Source: Gordionus sp. m RMFG-2023 (lineage: Eukaryota; Nematomorpha; Gordioida; Chordodea; Parachordodidae). Taken from it: DNA of 64,000 nucleotides. Below, in pieces: positions 23,829-34,699 of the stretch (the stretch's first letter is position 1; each line of letters begins with the position of its first letter). The notes below the pieces were generated by a model. The model did no database searches. It was not told where the DNA came from and saw nothing but the letters and a program-made list of their open reading frames with translations. The stretch spans positions 59,187,561 through 59,251,560 of the forward strand of contig NC_088775.1 in assembly GCF_954871325.1 (NCBI RefSeq). Reading direction: 5' to 3'. The translations under genes and the position numbers were made by a program.

Positions 23829-24076
23829 TATTAATTTATGGAAGGCATTGCAAATAAGTTACTAGTAAAACAAACTTTTATTGAAAAATTTATATTATAT
23901 TACACTTTATATATATTTTCAGTAATCAGTTTTTGTAACTATTCATACAAACATAAGGTTTTTAGTATGTTAAATAAGAAAAGACAATTTCTAAAAGGTA
24001 TTTTGAATATCATATAATATAAAAACCTTCAAAAAATATAAATATAATACGACATGTAAATTAGTCATATTCAACA
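23829..24076 (-). repeat. 3' LTR of element D
   Basis: Minus-strand sequence starts TGTTGAATATGAC and ends CCATAAATTAATA. Similar throughout to 29,105-29,383. The tract AAAAAGGTGGAGA (24,077-24,089, minus) immediately precedes it as the polypurine tract. Confidence 0.88.
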
Positions 24077-24517
24077 TCTCCACCTTTTTCTAAGTGACTC
24101 TTCCTCCATTTGTCATCTCCTTCATAGCTCCATTATTCATTTGTCGATCTGGCTCGAATTAGTTTGTACCTTGTATCATCGCTAGTCCAACATCGTTTGT
24201 TGATCCGTTGTTTGCATTTGACCTTTCCATTTAGATTTAAAATTTTATATACATATTTTATTAAAATCTTTCATTTATTTTTAATCATTTTTTAGATCGT
24301 AAGTCATATTCATGTTTTGAACTTGAATTTTTGTTTGACTTTGACTTTCTTCACCTCTTCCCCCTCTAAAAATCCGTGTTTTATTATCGTTTGTTATTGC
24401 GTTTGTTGTTCTTTTCTTTATTTGATCAAGATGTCTCCTAATAATGTTGTATCCATTATCTATTCTATATGTCAAGTTTCCTTCCTTTTGTACTACTACT
24501 CCTTTATCCCAAATATT

Positions 24518-24712
24518 TTATTTAAACGTCTTGTACCAAATCTTGTCTCCTATTTCTATTTCTCTATTCCTTGATATTTTTCTTCTTAATATATTCTCGT
24601 TATCTTCCAAAGGTTTGATTAAGTCCCATTTAGTCCTGATCGTTCTTGAAAACATTACTTTACTGGGTATCATATTCGTTGTATCATTCGGCGTATTTCT
24701 ATAATTAAACAA
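24518..24712 (-). pseudogene. Integrase C-terminal region of element D (fossil)
   Basis: NYRNTPNDTTNMIPSKVMFS followed by a basic stretch and IGDKIWYK is the usual integrase end, as in Ty3/gypsy YR.TPH..TG.SP. and GD.V.Y motifs. Confidence 0.8.
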
Positions 24713-24989
24713 AAATTTCTCTAAAGCTGCGAGATATACGTTTAACTGTTATTTGAGTTGGTAATATTTAGCAAAATATCAGGTTGTTGATTAACCAAAA
24801 AATCTTCATAAAGAGAAACGGCTTTTCGTCATTAGAAAATTTATGCCGCAATCGAGCTCAATTAGAGATCCGATTTTTATTTTGGATCAAAAGATACAAG
24901 AAATCATTATCGTATAAGAGATCTTAAGGCAACGTGGATATCTGGACAAGCGACTAGGTAGAACAAGTGGTCAAGTCCACAAATTGTTA

Positions 24990-26345
24990 CAAGTCCGAAC
25001 TTCTCAGGGTGTTAATGCAGTATTGGGAGAGCTAATTAAGAATCAAAGGCGTATTAAATCTATATAATTAAAATAAAGGATTAATTTTAATAATAACGAT
25101 TGCTAACCACTTACTTTTGAGCACACCTAAAATATATAATGTAAACTCTTTTAAATTTCTAATTTATTAAATTGTGGTCTTACTTTTTCTTTATTAAATT
25201 TTTCTTTTTTATTAAATTTCACACTGACTACTTTATTGAAAATTGAATTATTTATATATACATAAGTATTTGCATATTAAATATAATAATTTTTCGAAGA
25301 ATAAAAATATAAAATTAAAATATTACCATTTTAATATAAAAATGTAAAATCTAGTACAACTATTACTAATTGTCGAAGAATAAACATATAAAAATTAAAC
25401 TATTATTATTCAAATATAAAAATGTTAAATCTCGTACAATATTAAATTTACATAATACCACATCTCCCTCCTTCAGTTCTCCCTTACCCCCAATGTGTCC
25501 GCCGCTTCTACCATGTTCCTGCTCGGTACACCTGAATTATTATTCGTTGTTAACTCCAAGCTGGGACAAAACCGTAATTTATGTTCTCCACCACAGGCCC
25601 AACAATCTAATCTCCTTCTTGCACCATATGGGGTTGTTTTTCGATCCCATCTTGTTCTAGTCGGAACTTCTGGTAACCACTCCCCGTATCTTCGTCTGGC
25701 TTAACTCAGGGTGTTAATGCAGTATTGGGAGAGCTATATTAGGAATCAAGGATGTATTAAATCTATATGAATAAAATAAAGTATTAATATTAATAATAAT
25801 TTAATTAATAAACACTTGTATTCTATAAACCCCCAACAATTTCCAATTGTTATAAATCCGAACTAGCTCAGGGTTTTAATGTTATTTGGGAAAGCGTAAC
25901 AGGAATCGAGATAAATCAAATACTTGGATTCTATAAACACAAATTAATTTTTCTCTTTTTTTTAAATATAATTCCACACTAACTTTATTCAAAATTTTAT
26001 CATATATATATATACATAAGTATTTGAATATTAAGGATAATAATTTTTCGAAAAAATAAACACATAAATTAAAATCCATCATTTAAATTAATTTTATTCC
26101 ATAAACTATAAAAAAATGTAAAATGTCCATTGCTTCTTGGGTAATAAGGTGGTGATAATAAATGTCTAATATACCACATATCACAAAATTTATCAAATGC
26201 TCTACCTTTAAAAGCTGGACCTCCATCTGATACTATCGTCTTCATTAATCCATATTTGCCTACAAATCCTTTATCTTATCTAAAGCTACCCTTGTTGATA
26301 AACCTGAAACTTGCTGACAATCTATCCATTTTGAACCTGCATCTC
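24990..26345 (-). mobile_element. LTR-element fossil nested in element D
   Basis: A block beginning near CAGGGTGTTAATGCAGTATT occurs at about 25,010, 25,707 and 25,875. The first and third copies extend alike over several hundred bases (CACACT-AACTTTATT, ACATAAGTATTTG, ATAATTTTTCGAA), as terminal repeats would. Between them the minus strand encodes a CCHC knuckle (CWACGGEHKLRFC, 25,440-25,680). At 26,126-26,345 an integrase core reads TIVSDGGPAFKGRAFDKF and PPYYPRSNG, unlike the host element's integrase. Badly broken; boundaries approximate. Confidence 0.6.
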
Positions 26346-26416
26346 ATTGACCATTCGATTGTTGATGATGAGGTGCTGTAAGTATGTGTTTTATGCCATG
26401 ATCTTCACAAAACTTT

Positions 26417-26884
26417 TTAAATAATTGTAGTAAAATTCGTACCATTATCCGTCACGATTTTATGTGGTATTCCGAATAAGCTTATAATTTTCATCAATTC
26501 TTTTAAAGTTGATTCCGTCGTAATGTTTTTCATTCGTTTTATGATTGGAAATTTGCTATACGCATCCACAAATACCATAAAATTGTTGTATTGTGCAAAA
26601 TCCATATGTACACATTCAGAAATCTTTGTTGCTGGTCCCCATGGATTTTGTATATTGTGAGGGTTATCCGAATATCTGTTACATGAGTCACAATTTTTTA
26701 CCCCTAGATCTATCTCCGTGTTTATACCAGGCCCTTTTTCAACTACAATATTCTTTATCATTTTTTCTTTATTTTCCTGTGGTAATCTCGCCAAACAATC
26801 TGGCACTAAATTTCTTTTCCCCGGTCTATGTATTATCGTATAGTCATATGCTCCCATTGCCAAGTTCCATTTTTGTAAACGCAT
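26417..26884 (-). pseudogene. RNase H end and integrase region of element D (fossil)
   Basis: RLQKWNLAMGAYDYTIIHRP closes RNase H. It is followed by the Cys-Cys part of the integrase zinc domain (CDSCNRY) and the core start VHMDFAQYNNFMVFVDAY, then GIPHKIVTDNGTNF. Confidence 0.85.
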
Positions 26885-26970
26885 CGATATTATAGTGTTT
26901 TCTCTGAGTGTCTATGAAAAAATGTATATTAGAGGCTTGTGGTCGGTTATTATTATAAATTTGGTCCCAA

Positions 26971-27756
26971 TTAAATATTCCTGAAATTTACCGCAAATAT
27001 TATAGAAAATGCTTCTCTCTCGATATTTGTATAATTTGTTTCAGCTTTTAACAAAGTTCTTGATGCGAATGCAATAGGTTTTTCTTTACCATCTCCTTCG
27101 ATGTGAAATAAAACTGCTCCTAGTAGCCCATATTTTGTTATTCTATCGAAGACTTTTTTTATGTTATTAATATGTATTTCATCATTATCACCCGTTATCA
27201 GTAAATCATCTATGTAGAATATCACGTCCTTCATATCCCCAAATATTCGATCCATCGTACTTTGAAATATAGCAGATGAAGTTTTTAAACCAAAAGGTAG
27301 TCTTGTAAATTGATAATACCCTTTGTGTGTTGAAATGGTCAAAATATTCTTGCTGCTCTTGTCGATCGGAATTTGCAAGAATGCCTCTTTAAAATCTATC
27401 TTGGTGAATTTTTTTCCTTTTGATAATTTTGATATTAGATCGTTTATCCGTGGAATCGGGTACTTGAAGTCCTCCAAAGCAGGATTTACCGTGCTTTTGA
27501 AATCCGCGCATAGCCTGAGTGATCCATCACTTTTGTAAACAGGAGTAAGTGGACTTGCCCAGCGTACTTCCTCTACAGGTTCTATAATCTTGTCGTCAAT
27601 CCATTTCTGTAACTCTTTTGTTATTAAATCAATTCTTTTGTATGGAATACGTCTTGGTGGTATAATCTTCGGTGTGGTGTTTTCTTTTAGGTATAACTTG
27701 ACGTTGCTTCTACACATCGGTTTTTTGTTAATTTTTAACTTGCATTCTTTTATCAA
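26971..27756 (-). pseudogene. Reverse transcriptase region of element D (fossil)
   Basis: Contains the standard Ty3/gypsy blocks LRLCADFKSTVNPAL, YPIPRINDL, KIDFKEAFLQIPI, FTRLPFGLKTSSAIFQ and the catalytic YIDDLLITG, then the start of RNase H (KPIAFASRTLLKAETNYTNI). In the family it copies the element RNA into DNA in cytoplasmic particles. Fossil. Confidence 0.88.
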
Positions 27757-27842
27757 ATTTTCTATCGTGTCATTATGATTCTCTTCGACATGATTTACAA
27801 ATTTATCCAGTATATTACCAAAAACTCTTATCCATGTCCTTC

Positions 27843-28133
27843 CTAAAGCACAATCTTGTCGCTTTGGACTACAAAAGCATCTAAGTTTTGAGTTTTGTCT
27901 TCATATCTCACTTTTATTTTAACGATTCCTAGCACTTCTATTCTTCTCCCATCATAGCCAGTCAGTTTCGTATCCGATTTATTCAAGACTTTGATTCCTA
28001 TCTTTCTAGCAATATTAATCGGCAATATCAAAAATCGTGACACGGTATCTATCTGCATGTCTACCGGTATATCGTTAAGGTATATCGTAACTTTGTAAGC
28101 TTTATTGTCCTCGTCCAAGTTCTTTGCACCCAA
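27843..28133 (-). pseudogene. Protease region of element D (fossil)
   Basis: VDMQIDT at the active-site position, LPINIARKIGIKVL and LTGYDGRRIEVLG match the protease of element C in order and spacing. Confidence 0.75.
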
Positions 28134-28143
28134 ATTAAATAAA

Positions 28144-28778
28144 TTATGTTCTTTTATTGTTGATTTCTATTATTATATGATTGGTTGTAACTTTGATATT
28201 GTTATATCGAGATGTGTATCGTGATTCATTTTGTTGTCTGTTAAATCTATTATTATAATCACTATAGTATCGATTATCATTATTATTATTTCTATTATTG
28301 AATCTCGAATTAAAGTTGTTTCGATATCTATAGTTGTTTTGGTATCGCGGGTTAAAATGCCCTTGCAATTTTTTTCTTTGTTAATGGACGACACTCTTAT
28401 TTTTTCTATTGCTCTATCAAAATTAGCATATTTACATTTATTGTTTAATCTACATATTTTGCTTACCCATTGTCCGAACGTTTAACCTTTAACTTGTTCG
28501 GCTGCATTAAATTCTTTTATATATGAATCCACCGATTTCTCTGGATGTAAAAGCTTGAACCTTTCGATTACGATTGACGGGTTAGTAAATTCTGTTAGCG
28601 TGCAAATGGCTTCTAATTTTAGATACTCTTCTTCCGGAAGTCTCTGCGTAAAAGCATACGCTTTTTCTGCGTCCGTGTATTGTGGATCTTTTAAAATGGC
28701 GTCGAATTTCCTTAAAAAATAATCAATGTTATTAGAGTATATAGGGCATTCAAGTAGGCAATTTTTTAACGGTTTCAT
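28144..28778 (-). pseudogene. gag of element D (fossil)
   Basis: The capsid-like part (28,482-28,778) has TDAEKAYAFTQRLPEEEY. The tail (28,144-28,368) is Asn/Arg/Tyr-rich (NNYRYRNNFNSRFNNRNNN) with no CCHC knuckle, as in element C. A close relative of the capsid part lies at 45,310-45,510. Confidence 0.75.
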
Positions 28779-28919
28779 TTTGTTTTATTTTTATAATATT
28801 TTAATATTTATTATTATAATTTATAATGTAATTTTTAATATATATGATACTACAACTGTTTAATATCTCTGATCCATTTTCGCTTTTAATATAAATCGTT
28901 TTCCGTCATCATCTACATA

Positions 28920-29105
28920 TTACTTGCCAATGATAGACCTATAAACGTGTAGCATGTCTTCTATATTATCATAATATACACGTGCGATCATCCTTGATTT
29001 GTGTCGTACGTAAGTGTAATCATCGTTGGTTGAATCATAAAATCGTCTAATAGTATACTTTGATGGTAATTTTATAACTAAAAGGTAGTTCTTTTCTGCC
29101 ACCAT
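28920..29105 (-). CDS. Small RRM-like ORF ahead of gag (element D fossil)
   Basis: A frame of 61 codons lies between the 5' LTR and gag. NYLLVIKLPSKYTIRRFYD near the start and MIARVYYDNIEDMLHVYRSI later correspond in order and spacing to the two conserved blocks of the element C small frame (FKIINIP, DVLFEFMNLRDM). The first ATG falls on the last base of the LTR and runs into the primer-binding site, so the frame starts unusually early. RNA-binding role is inference. Confidence 0.5.
   Translation of the reverse strand: MVAEKNYLLVIKLPSKYTIRRFYDSTNDDYTYVRHKSRMIARVYYDNIEDMLHVYRSIIGK
29096..29104 (-). promoter_or_regulatory. Primer-binding site of element D
   Basis: TGGTGGCAG directly follows the 5' LTR on the minus strand. 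Its first eight bases are complementary to the CCA end of the tRNA 3' fragment at 49,259-49,313 (TGCCACCA). Confidence 0.65.
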
Positions 29106-29383
29106 ATTAATTTATGGAAGGCATTGCAAACAAGGTACGAGTAAAACAAACTTTTATTGAAAAATTTATATATCTGTTTTTTACAAAAATATATTACACT
29201 TTATATAAATTTTCAGTAATCAGTTATTGTAACTATTCACAAAATAAAATGATACAAAAATAAGGTTTTTAATATGTTAAATAAGAAAAGACAATTTTTA
29301 AAAGGTATTTTGAATATCATATAATATAAAAACCTTCAAAAAATATAAATATAATATGACATGTAAATTAGTCATATTCAACA
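29105..29383 (-). repeat. 5' LTR of element D
   Basis: Matches 23,829-24,076 along its length. Followed on the plus-strand side by the target duplication GAAAT. Confidence 0.88.
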
Positions 29384-29832
29384 GAAATGTAAATATATCA
29401 AAGTATTTTAGAGCTTTTCGAAATATATCTTTTTTAAAGTAATTTATAAACGAAATAAATTTGAGTATTTTTCTCATTTCTCAATGTTGCAATATAGCGC
29501 AGATTAAATATTATTATCCCTCATATTTATATTTATTCTAAACAATAGCTAAGATTTTATACTGAACACTATTAGTGTATCTAAGATTCTTGCAAGATGT
29601 GAGGGCCTTTGTGTAATGGTAATTTATTTTTACCGTTAATTTTATTGAATAATGTTAGGCTCCCTCTTTGAAGGATTTTGGCTAGTTTATATTTTAAATT
29701 TGCTTTGGGGTTAAACTCCTTTTTTAAAATTAAATTCCTTCCGATTTTGTCAAATTAGCCTGGATTGTAAAATATTATTTCAAAATAATAAAAAAATTAA
29801 TCCCTATCAAAAGTCTAAAAATGTTGTGTATG

Positions 29833-31727
29833 CAGGCGCGTACGCAGTGGGGGAAGGGCATGGGGACAAATCCCTCCCTCGAAGCCAAAAAATGTAGATG
29901 CCGGATTATATTTTTCAAAAATATTATTGTTAATATTTATTCCTATCTCATATATATATTTAATTACATTTATTTATCACATTCATCTATTAAGTTATTT
30001 ATCAATTAATTTGGATTTCAAGTTTTCCTTGGCGTAATTTACCTATTATTTTCAAATTTTAGTGGCGTATTATTTATCTAAATTTCTAGTCGAATAATAA
30101 TTATATCTGAAACTCCTTGTCCAACAGGGAGAAAAAAAATACAAGCTTGTCCAACGAGATCGAGTCTCCGCCATCAAGCAGTAACAGCTTTTATGGAGTT
30201 AGAAGAACCTATTATTAACGCTATTACTAAAATATCACAATGGCTTGAAAGAAATATTTCCTCAGATGCAAGAAAATTATTGGATTCAATATTTATTCCA
30301 AATTTTTTTTCTCATTAGAATGTATTATTTAATTATACAACTATTTTATGTAATACTTTTCAAAAACATGACATTGACTTGATTAAGAAGATAAGTATAG
30401 CGGAGAGCATTTTATTAGAACTCAAGGAAATTAGAGCTAATGTTGATGAAGAATTTCATATTTTATATGTTATTGTTGAGTCAAAAGCAGAGCTATACGT
30501 GTTTAATATTTGTCCCCCTCGACTTGCAGCAAGCAAGTTCATCGTCAAACATTAATATATTATAAAACAAATGCCCCCTCTCTTAGATACATTTATAACC
30601 CAAATAAATGAATGTTTTAATTCATCATGCAGCACTAACAAATCCGCAGATATTACTTCCACAAAAGCCTTTCCAACCTTTTTCAGATGGTGATAGAAAA
30701 AAAAATATTTGTTAGATTTTTATCATTAGAATATCTTATGATGCCTTATTAGCTGAATAATTATGATTTAAATATTAACTATGGTTGATACAGTCCCAAA
30801 AAATGTTATGGATGCTTTGCATTATTTCAAACACATTTTAGATTATATTCCCAATGTATTAAAATGGTTATATATATTAGCAACTCTTCCCTTTAGCTAA
30901 CTAATGAGATAACATTCTCTTTTTTAAGAAGAATAACAGAGCCCTGCAGAGGTATCATTTGCAGGGCACGGCCCAGATTTTTTTTTAATTTTTTTTCGGC
31001 CCAGGTTTTTCTTTAAAAAAATTTCAGGCCCGCCCGAAATTTTTTAAAATTAATTATATTTATTTTTGATTTTTATAGCTAATAATGGCGATTTCAATTA
31101 TTTGGTTTTAAAATATACAGCTCGGCCTGGATATTTTTTTTAAAAAAATTTTCAGGCCCAGCCCGGGTGTTTTTTTAAAAAAAATTTGGGGCCGGCCCGG
31201 GTATGTTTAAAAAAATTAAAATACGGTCCGGCTCGGGGGCCTGGTCTGCAAGTCTCTGAAAAACATACCTATTAAATACAACTTCTAAAAGTAGATTGAG
31301 TGATTTGAATCTTTTGAATATTCATAGGCATTTAATGCCAAGCAAGGATAGATAATTGAAAAATTAGCTCAAAGCATACAAAATACAATTATTCCTAAGA
31401 AACATTTTGTGTATTAATTTATATTTCCAACATTTAAATTTTTATACTTTATATATTTTAAAGGCTCAAAAAATTCAAATTTCAATTTTGGGACATTTAA
31501 GTGATTCATATCGTTGTTATATTCACTTTATATTTTATTATTTTATAGTTTTTCTATGCCGTATATATTTTTTTTGTAATTCACATTAATTTAAAATTGT
31601 GTATTAAAAAGTTATTAGTCCTAATAAATTTATGCTTAGTATTTTTTAATTAACAATAATATTTCTTCAAAAATTTTATTATCCCCCCCCCCCCCCCCCA
31701 CAGACAAAATTCCTGCGTACGCGCCTG
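29833..31727 (+). mobile_element. DUF4371-type hAT element with perfect 8-bp target duplication
   Basis: Ends CAGGCGCGTACGCAG and its inverse CTGCGTACGCGCCTG. Both flanks are TGTGTATG (29,825-29,832 and 31,728-31,735). The interior plus strand is a transposase relic: AVTAFMELEEPIINAITKI, ISIAESILLELKEI and a following DEEFHILY block, which fit the middle and C-terminal region of DUF4371 proteins, with several stops and no intact frame. It carries an inserted MITE (30,937-31,258) and a C-run of about 18 next to its right end. It sits in the spacer between the inverted-repeat arms. Confidence 0.85.
30937..31258. mobile_element. MITE of the CAGAGACCTGCAG hAT family, nested
   Basis: Left end CAGAGCCCTGCAGAGGTATC then ATTTGCAGGGC; right end (inverted) CAGAGACTTGCAGACC. 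GGCCCGG-rich subterminal blocks. The left end matches the right end of the hAT element at 46,691-49,182. Inserted into the element at 29,833-31,727; no clear 8-bp duplication remains. Confidence 0.75.
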
Positions 31728-31799
31728 TGTGTATGATGTCATAAAAATTATAAGTAAATATTAAAAATAACGACTCTGTAATAATTGTGGGATTTTTTT

Positions 31800-33764
31800 T
31801 AAAAAAAAGTATAAACCCAAATCAAATTTAAAATTAAGCTAGCTAAAGGCCTTCAAAGAGGCATAGGCGTAGCCAAGATTTTCCTAAGGGGAAGGGGAAT
31901 TAAAAAATTACTGGGGGTTTCGCCCCCAGACCCCATTTTGTGCGGGCCTTCGGCCCCCTTTTGCCCGGCCTTCGGCCGGGTTACCTTAGTCTATATATAG
32001 TCATAAAATATTTTTATAAGATAGGAGATTAATTTTAAGAAAAAAAATAAGCCTGGAAGAAATATGAAATGTATTTTTATTAGTTTATATAAAATATAAA
32101 AAATCACTTGTATATACATTAATATAAAAGCATGATAATAATTTATTCCAAACAAATATAAGAAATTTATTTATAAAAAGTAAGTAGACACATAGTTGAT
32201 ATTCTTCTATTATATAGAATTGGTTAAAAATACTAGGTAAAATTCCATTTTTACAGACATATTTGACAATACTCTTGATTTGCATTCAATAATTTAACGC
32301 CATCTATTTATTTTAAATAAAAAATGATTTTAAAAATTATTTGTTATATTATTCATCACACAATGTCTTTAAAAGATATTTTCTGATGTCCTTATCAATA
32401 TTTTATAGTTTTCTGTAAAATATATAATTCGATATAATGGTAAATTGTCATATGATAATTGATAAAATTATAATATATTTCATTTTTGTCTTAAGACTTA
32501 TCTTTGTATGTTATCTTTGGATGTTCTATTTCTTTAAAAACACTTTTGGTTCACTTTTTTTATATATAAATGCTTTCTTCCAAAAATGTATAAATTATGA
32601 TGAATAGTTTAGTTTAAAAAAATATCAACTTTTACATTCTTTCTTTCAAATTATTGTTTAAGATATATGCATACATTCATTTTTGGGGGTCAGGAAGTTG
32701 GGGGAGGACTATGGGAATATTTTTTATTAGCTTAAAATGATTTTCACAAAAAGTGATACATTTCTGAAGATAGGGGGGGATTTTCCCTTGCCCCCCCCTG
32801 TCTACGCTTATGTGGGAACCTAACATTATTCAATAAAATTAAGGGTAAAAAAATTTACCATTACCCAAAGGCCCTCACCTTTTACAAAAATCTTAGATAC
32901 ACTAATAGTTTATGATGGTATATAATCTTAGCTATTTTTTAGAATAAATATAAATGTGGTTGAATAATCTTAAAATAAAAATTCAAATTTATTTTTGTAT
33001 TCTTATTTTTGTAAGAAATTCATTTTATATTTTATTACTTTGCGTAACTTATTCTTATTATTTTGTTAAACTATTTTTGTAATTTATTTAACCTTCGTGC
33101 TAACTTAATTATACATGATAAGATCAAAGACACTTGTTAATTTTTAGATTTATAAATTTAAGTTATTTAAAAATGTACTTATATATAGTTTTAAAATCTT
33201 GCACACCATTTTACAGAGGGATAATACTATTTAATCTGTACTATATTGCAACATTGAGAAATGAGAAAAATACTCAAATTTATTTCGTTTATAAATATAC
33301 TTTTAAAGAAATATATTTCGAAAAGCTCTAAAATACTTTGATATATTTACATTTCAATATTAGCTCTATCTTGTATTCTTAGAACGTCACTAAAGTGAAT
33401 AAATGTCTAAAATATATTTACGTACATATTTGAAATAAATAAGTCAAAGATATTATAGCTAGTTGATATATAAAAACCGATAAGTTGGCTCTATATGAAT
33501 TTGCTCTTGGGCCTCCATAGATAAATTGAGCTGAAAACATGAAGTTAAATTTGGCTGCGATAATTATTTGAGCTTTATAGCACTAAAAATATTAGAAAAA
33601 GTAAATTAATTTCACAAATGTTTTAATTATACATCTGCGAGCTATTATGAATTATGTTAAAAAAACATTTCAGGCAGCCAGTGTTGTTAAACTCTCGATT
33701 TGAGTTGATTTTTAAAAACGGCTAACACAATATTTTATCTTGAATAATATTGCGTTAGCCTCGA
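31800..33764 (-). repeat. Right arm of large inverted repeat
   Basis: Reverse complement matches 23,491-29,740 without element D. This arm instead contains the non-autonomous element at 31,862-32,812 and extra sequence near 32,960-33,190. It shows the intact sequence across the point where element D entered the other arm (around 33,345). Confidence 0.8.
31862..32812 (-). mobile_element. Non-autonomous DUF4371-hAT-like element, copy 3
   Basis: Ends CATAGGCGTAGCCAAG and inverted CATAAGCGTAGACAGG, each followed by a G/C-rich run. The interior matches copies at 12,515-14,360 in inverted orientation (ACATAGTTGATATTC, TTAACGCCATCTATTTATTT). The block TTATTAGCTTAAAATGAT near its right end also occurs in the element at 60,860-62,188. 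The other arm of the inverted repeat shows the site without it. Confidence 0.7.
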
Positions 33765-33897
33765 GATTTCGAGAATAGATTTCTAAATCTTTGTTCCATC
33801 TATGGGAAAAATCTTCATGATTACGTAATATTTTTCTGGATAAAATATAGTTAGCCGTTTTTAAAAATCGGCTCAAAACGAGCCGTTTAATAACACT
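33680..33897. mobile_element. MITE, AGTGTTGTTAAA family (218 bp)
   Basis: Ends AGTGTTGTTAAACTC and inverted AGTGTTATTAAACGGCTC, with long internal inverted arms (AAAAACGGCTAACACAATAT against ATATAGTTAGCCGTTTTTAA). The inverted-repeat breakpoint cuts through it at about 33,764; the other arm keeps only its partner half. Confidence 0.75.
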
Positions 33898-34699
33898 ACC
33901 CGCAGCTATAAATAATAAAGTTTAATAATTGTAGAAATTTATTTTATTTTACGTCATTAATGTAATCATAATAAATCTCACCTAAATTTTTATATCTCGA
34001 GTTTTTATCAAATCAAGGCATTGACGATTAGCAAGAAAATAACTCATCATTAGTTTTGAATAGATAATTAAAGGCGAATTTAGGAATTTTGCTATTAATA
34101 GTACTTATGAGAAGATCATAAGATATATCAGAAAAGTACTTATAAAATAAATATATAAAATTATCTTAAAAAAATATATTGAAAATAAAATATAACATCT
34201 AAATAAATCTCAAAAATATACATATTTAAAAAATTTTATTTTTTGCATACGCTATTCTGCTTTATTTATTGCACTCTTTTTTAATTCTTAATCATTCGCG
34301 ATGAACCTTGAACTTTTTCAACGGCATTTTTCCTTTTATACCGAGCACATCAATTCATTGGATCCTTGTTTGTGATATTCTGCATACGTTGTCCTCTCAG
34401 TATAATCATCGATCTTTGTTTTTTCGTATTCGAAAGTTTTATTTATCGCGCTATTTTATTTTTCTTAATTCATTCGCGATGAACTGAACTTTTTCAAGAA
34501 TTAAATATTATTATTATTTAATTAAAACATTTTTTACATTCATTATTCAGTTTAATTTATCGCGTTTCTATTATTCATATTCCATGCGCGACTTATTGTA
34601 TACAGTAAACATACCAATGATATATGTCTTAATGGTTAAATTTGAGGTTTTTCATAGGTATACAGTTTTTCTTTGCTGACTTGTGCCCTTTATTGTGTT
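33898..34699. repeat. AT-rich DNA, then short repeats ahead of the LINE
   Basis: No gene seen up to about 34,240. From there, three imperfect copies of a block with TTTATTTATCGCGCTATTTT / TTCATTCGCGATGAAC / TGAACTTTTTCAA occur near 34,250, 34,425 and 34,540. They could be a repeated LINE 5' region. Confidence 0.45.

Larger units (their letters stand above)
23829..29383 (-). mobile_element. LTR element D: Ty3/gypsy fossil, 5.55 kb
   Basis: LTRs at 23,829-24,076 (3') and 29,105-29,383 (5') are flanked by a perfect 5-bp target duplication GAAAT (23,824-23,828 and 29,384-29,388). A primer-binding site adjoins the 5' LTR and a polypurine tract the 3' LTR. Parts in minus-strand order: small pre-gag frame, gag, protease, reverse transcriptase, RNase H, integrase. 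Another LTR fossil lies nested in it (about 24,990-26,345). The uninterrupted insertion site is preserved in the other inverted-repeat arm near 33,345. It is broken at several points, with LTR divergence suggesting a moderately recent insertion, older than element A. Confidence 0.9.
23491..29740 (+). repeat. Left arm of large inverted repeat (contains element D)
   Basis: 23,491-23,828 and 29,384 to about 29,740, read as one continuous stretch without element D, match the reverse complement of 33,764 down to about 31,800. Examples: CATGAAATGTTTTTACAACA, CACTTTAGTGACGTTCTAAG, GAGCTTTTCGAAATATAT, GAGGGCCTTTG, AATAATGTTAGG. The outer end breaks inside a MITE of the AGTGTTGTTAAA family. Confidence 0.8.
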
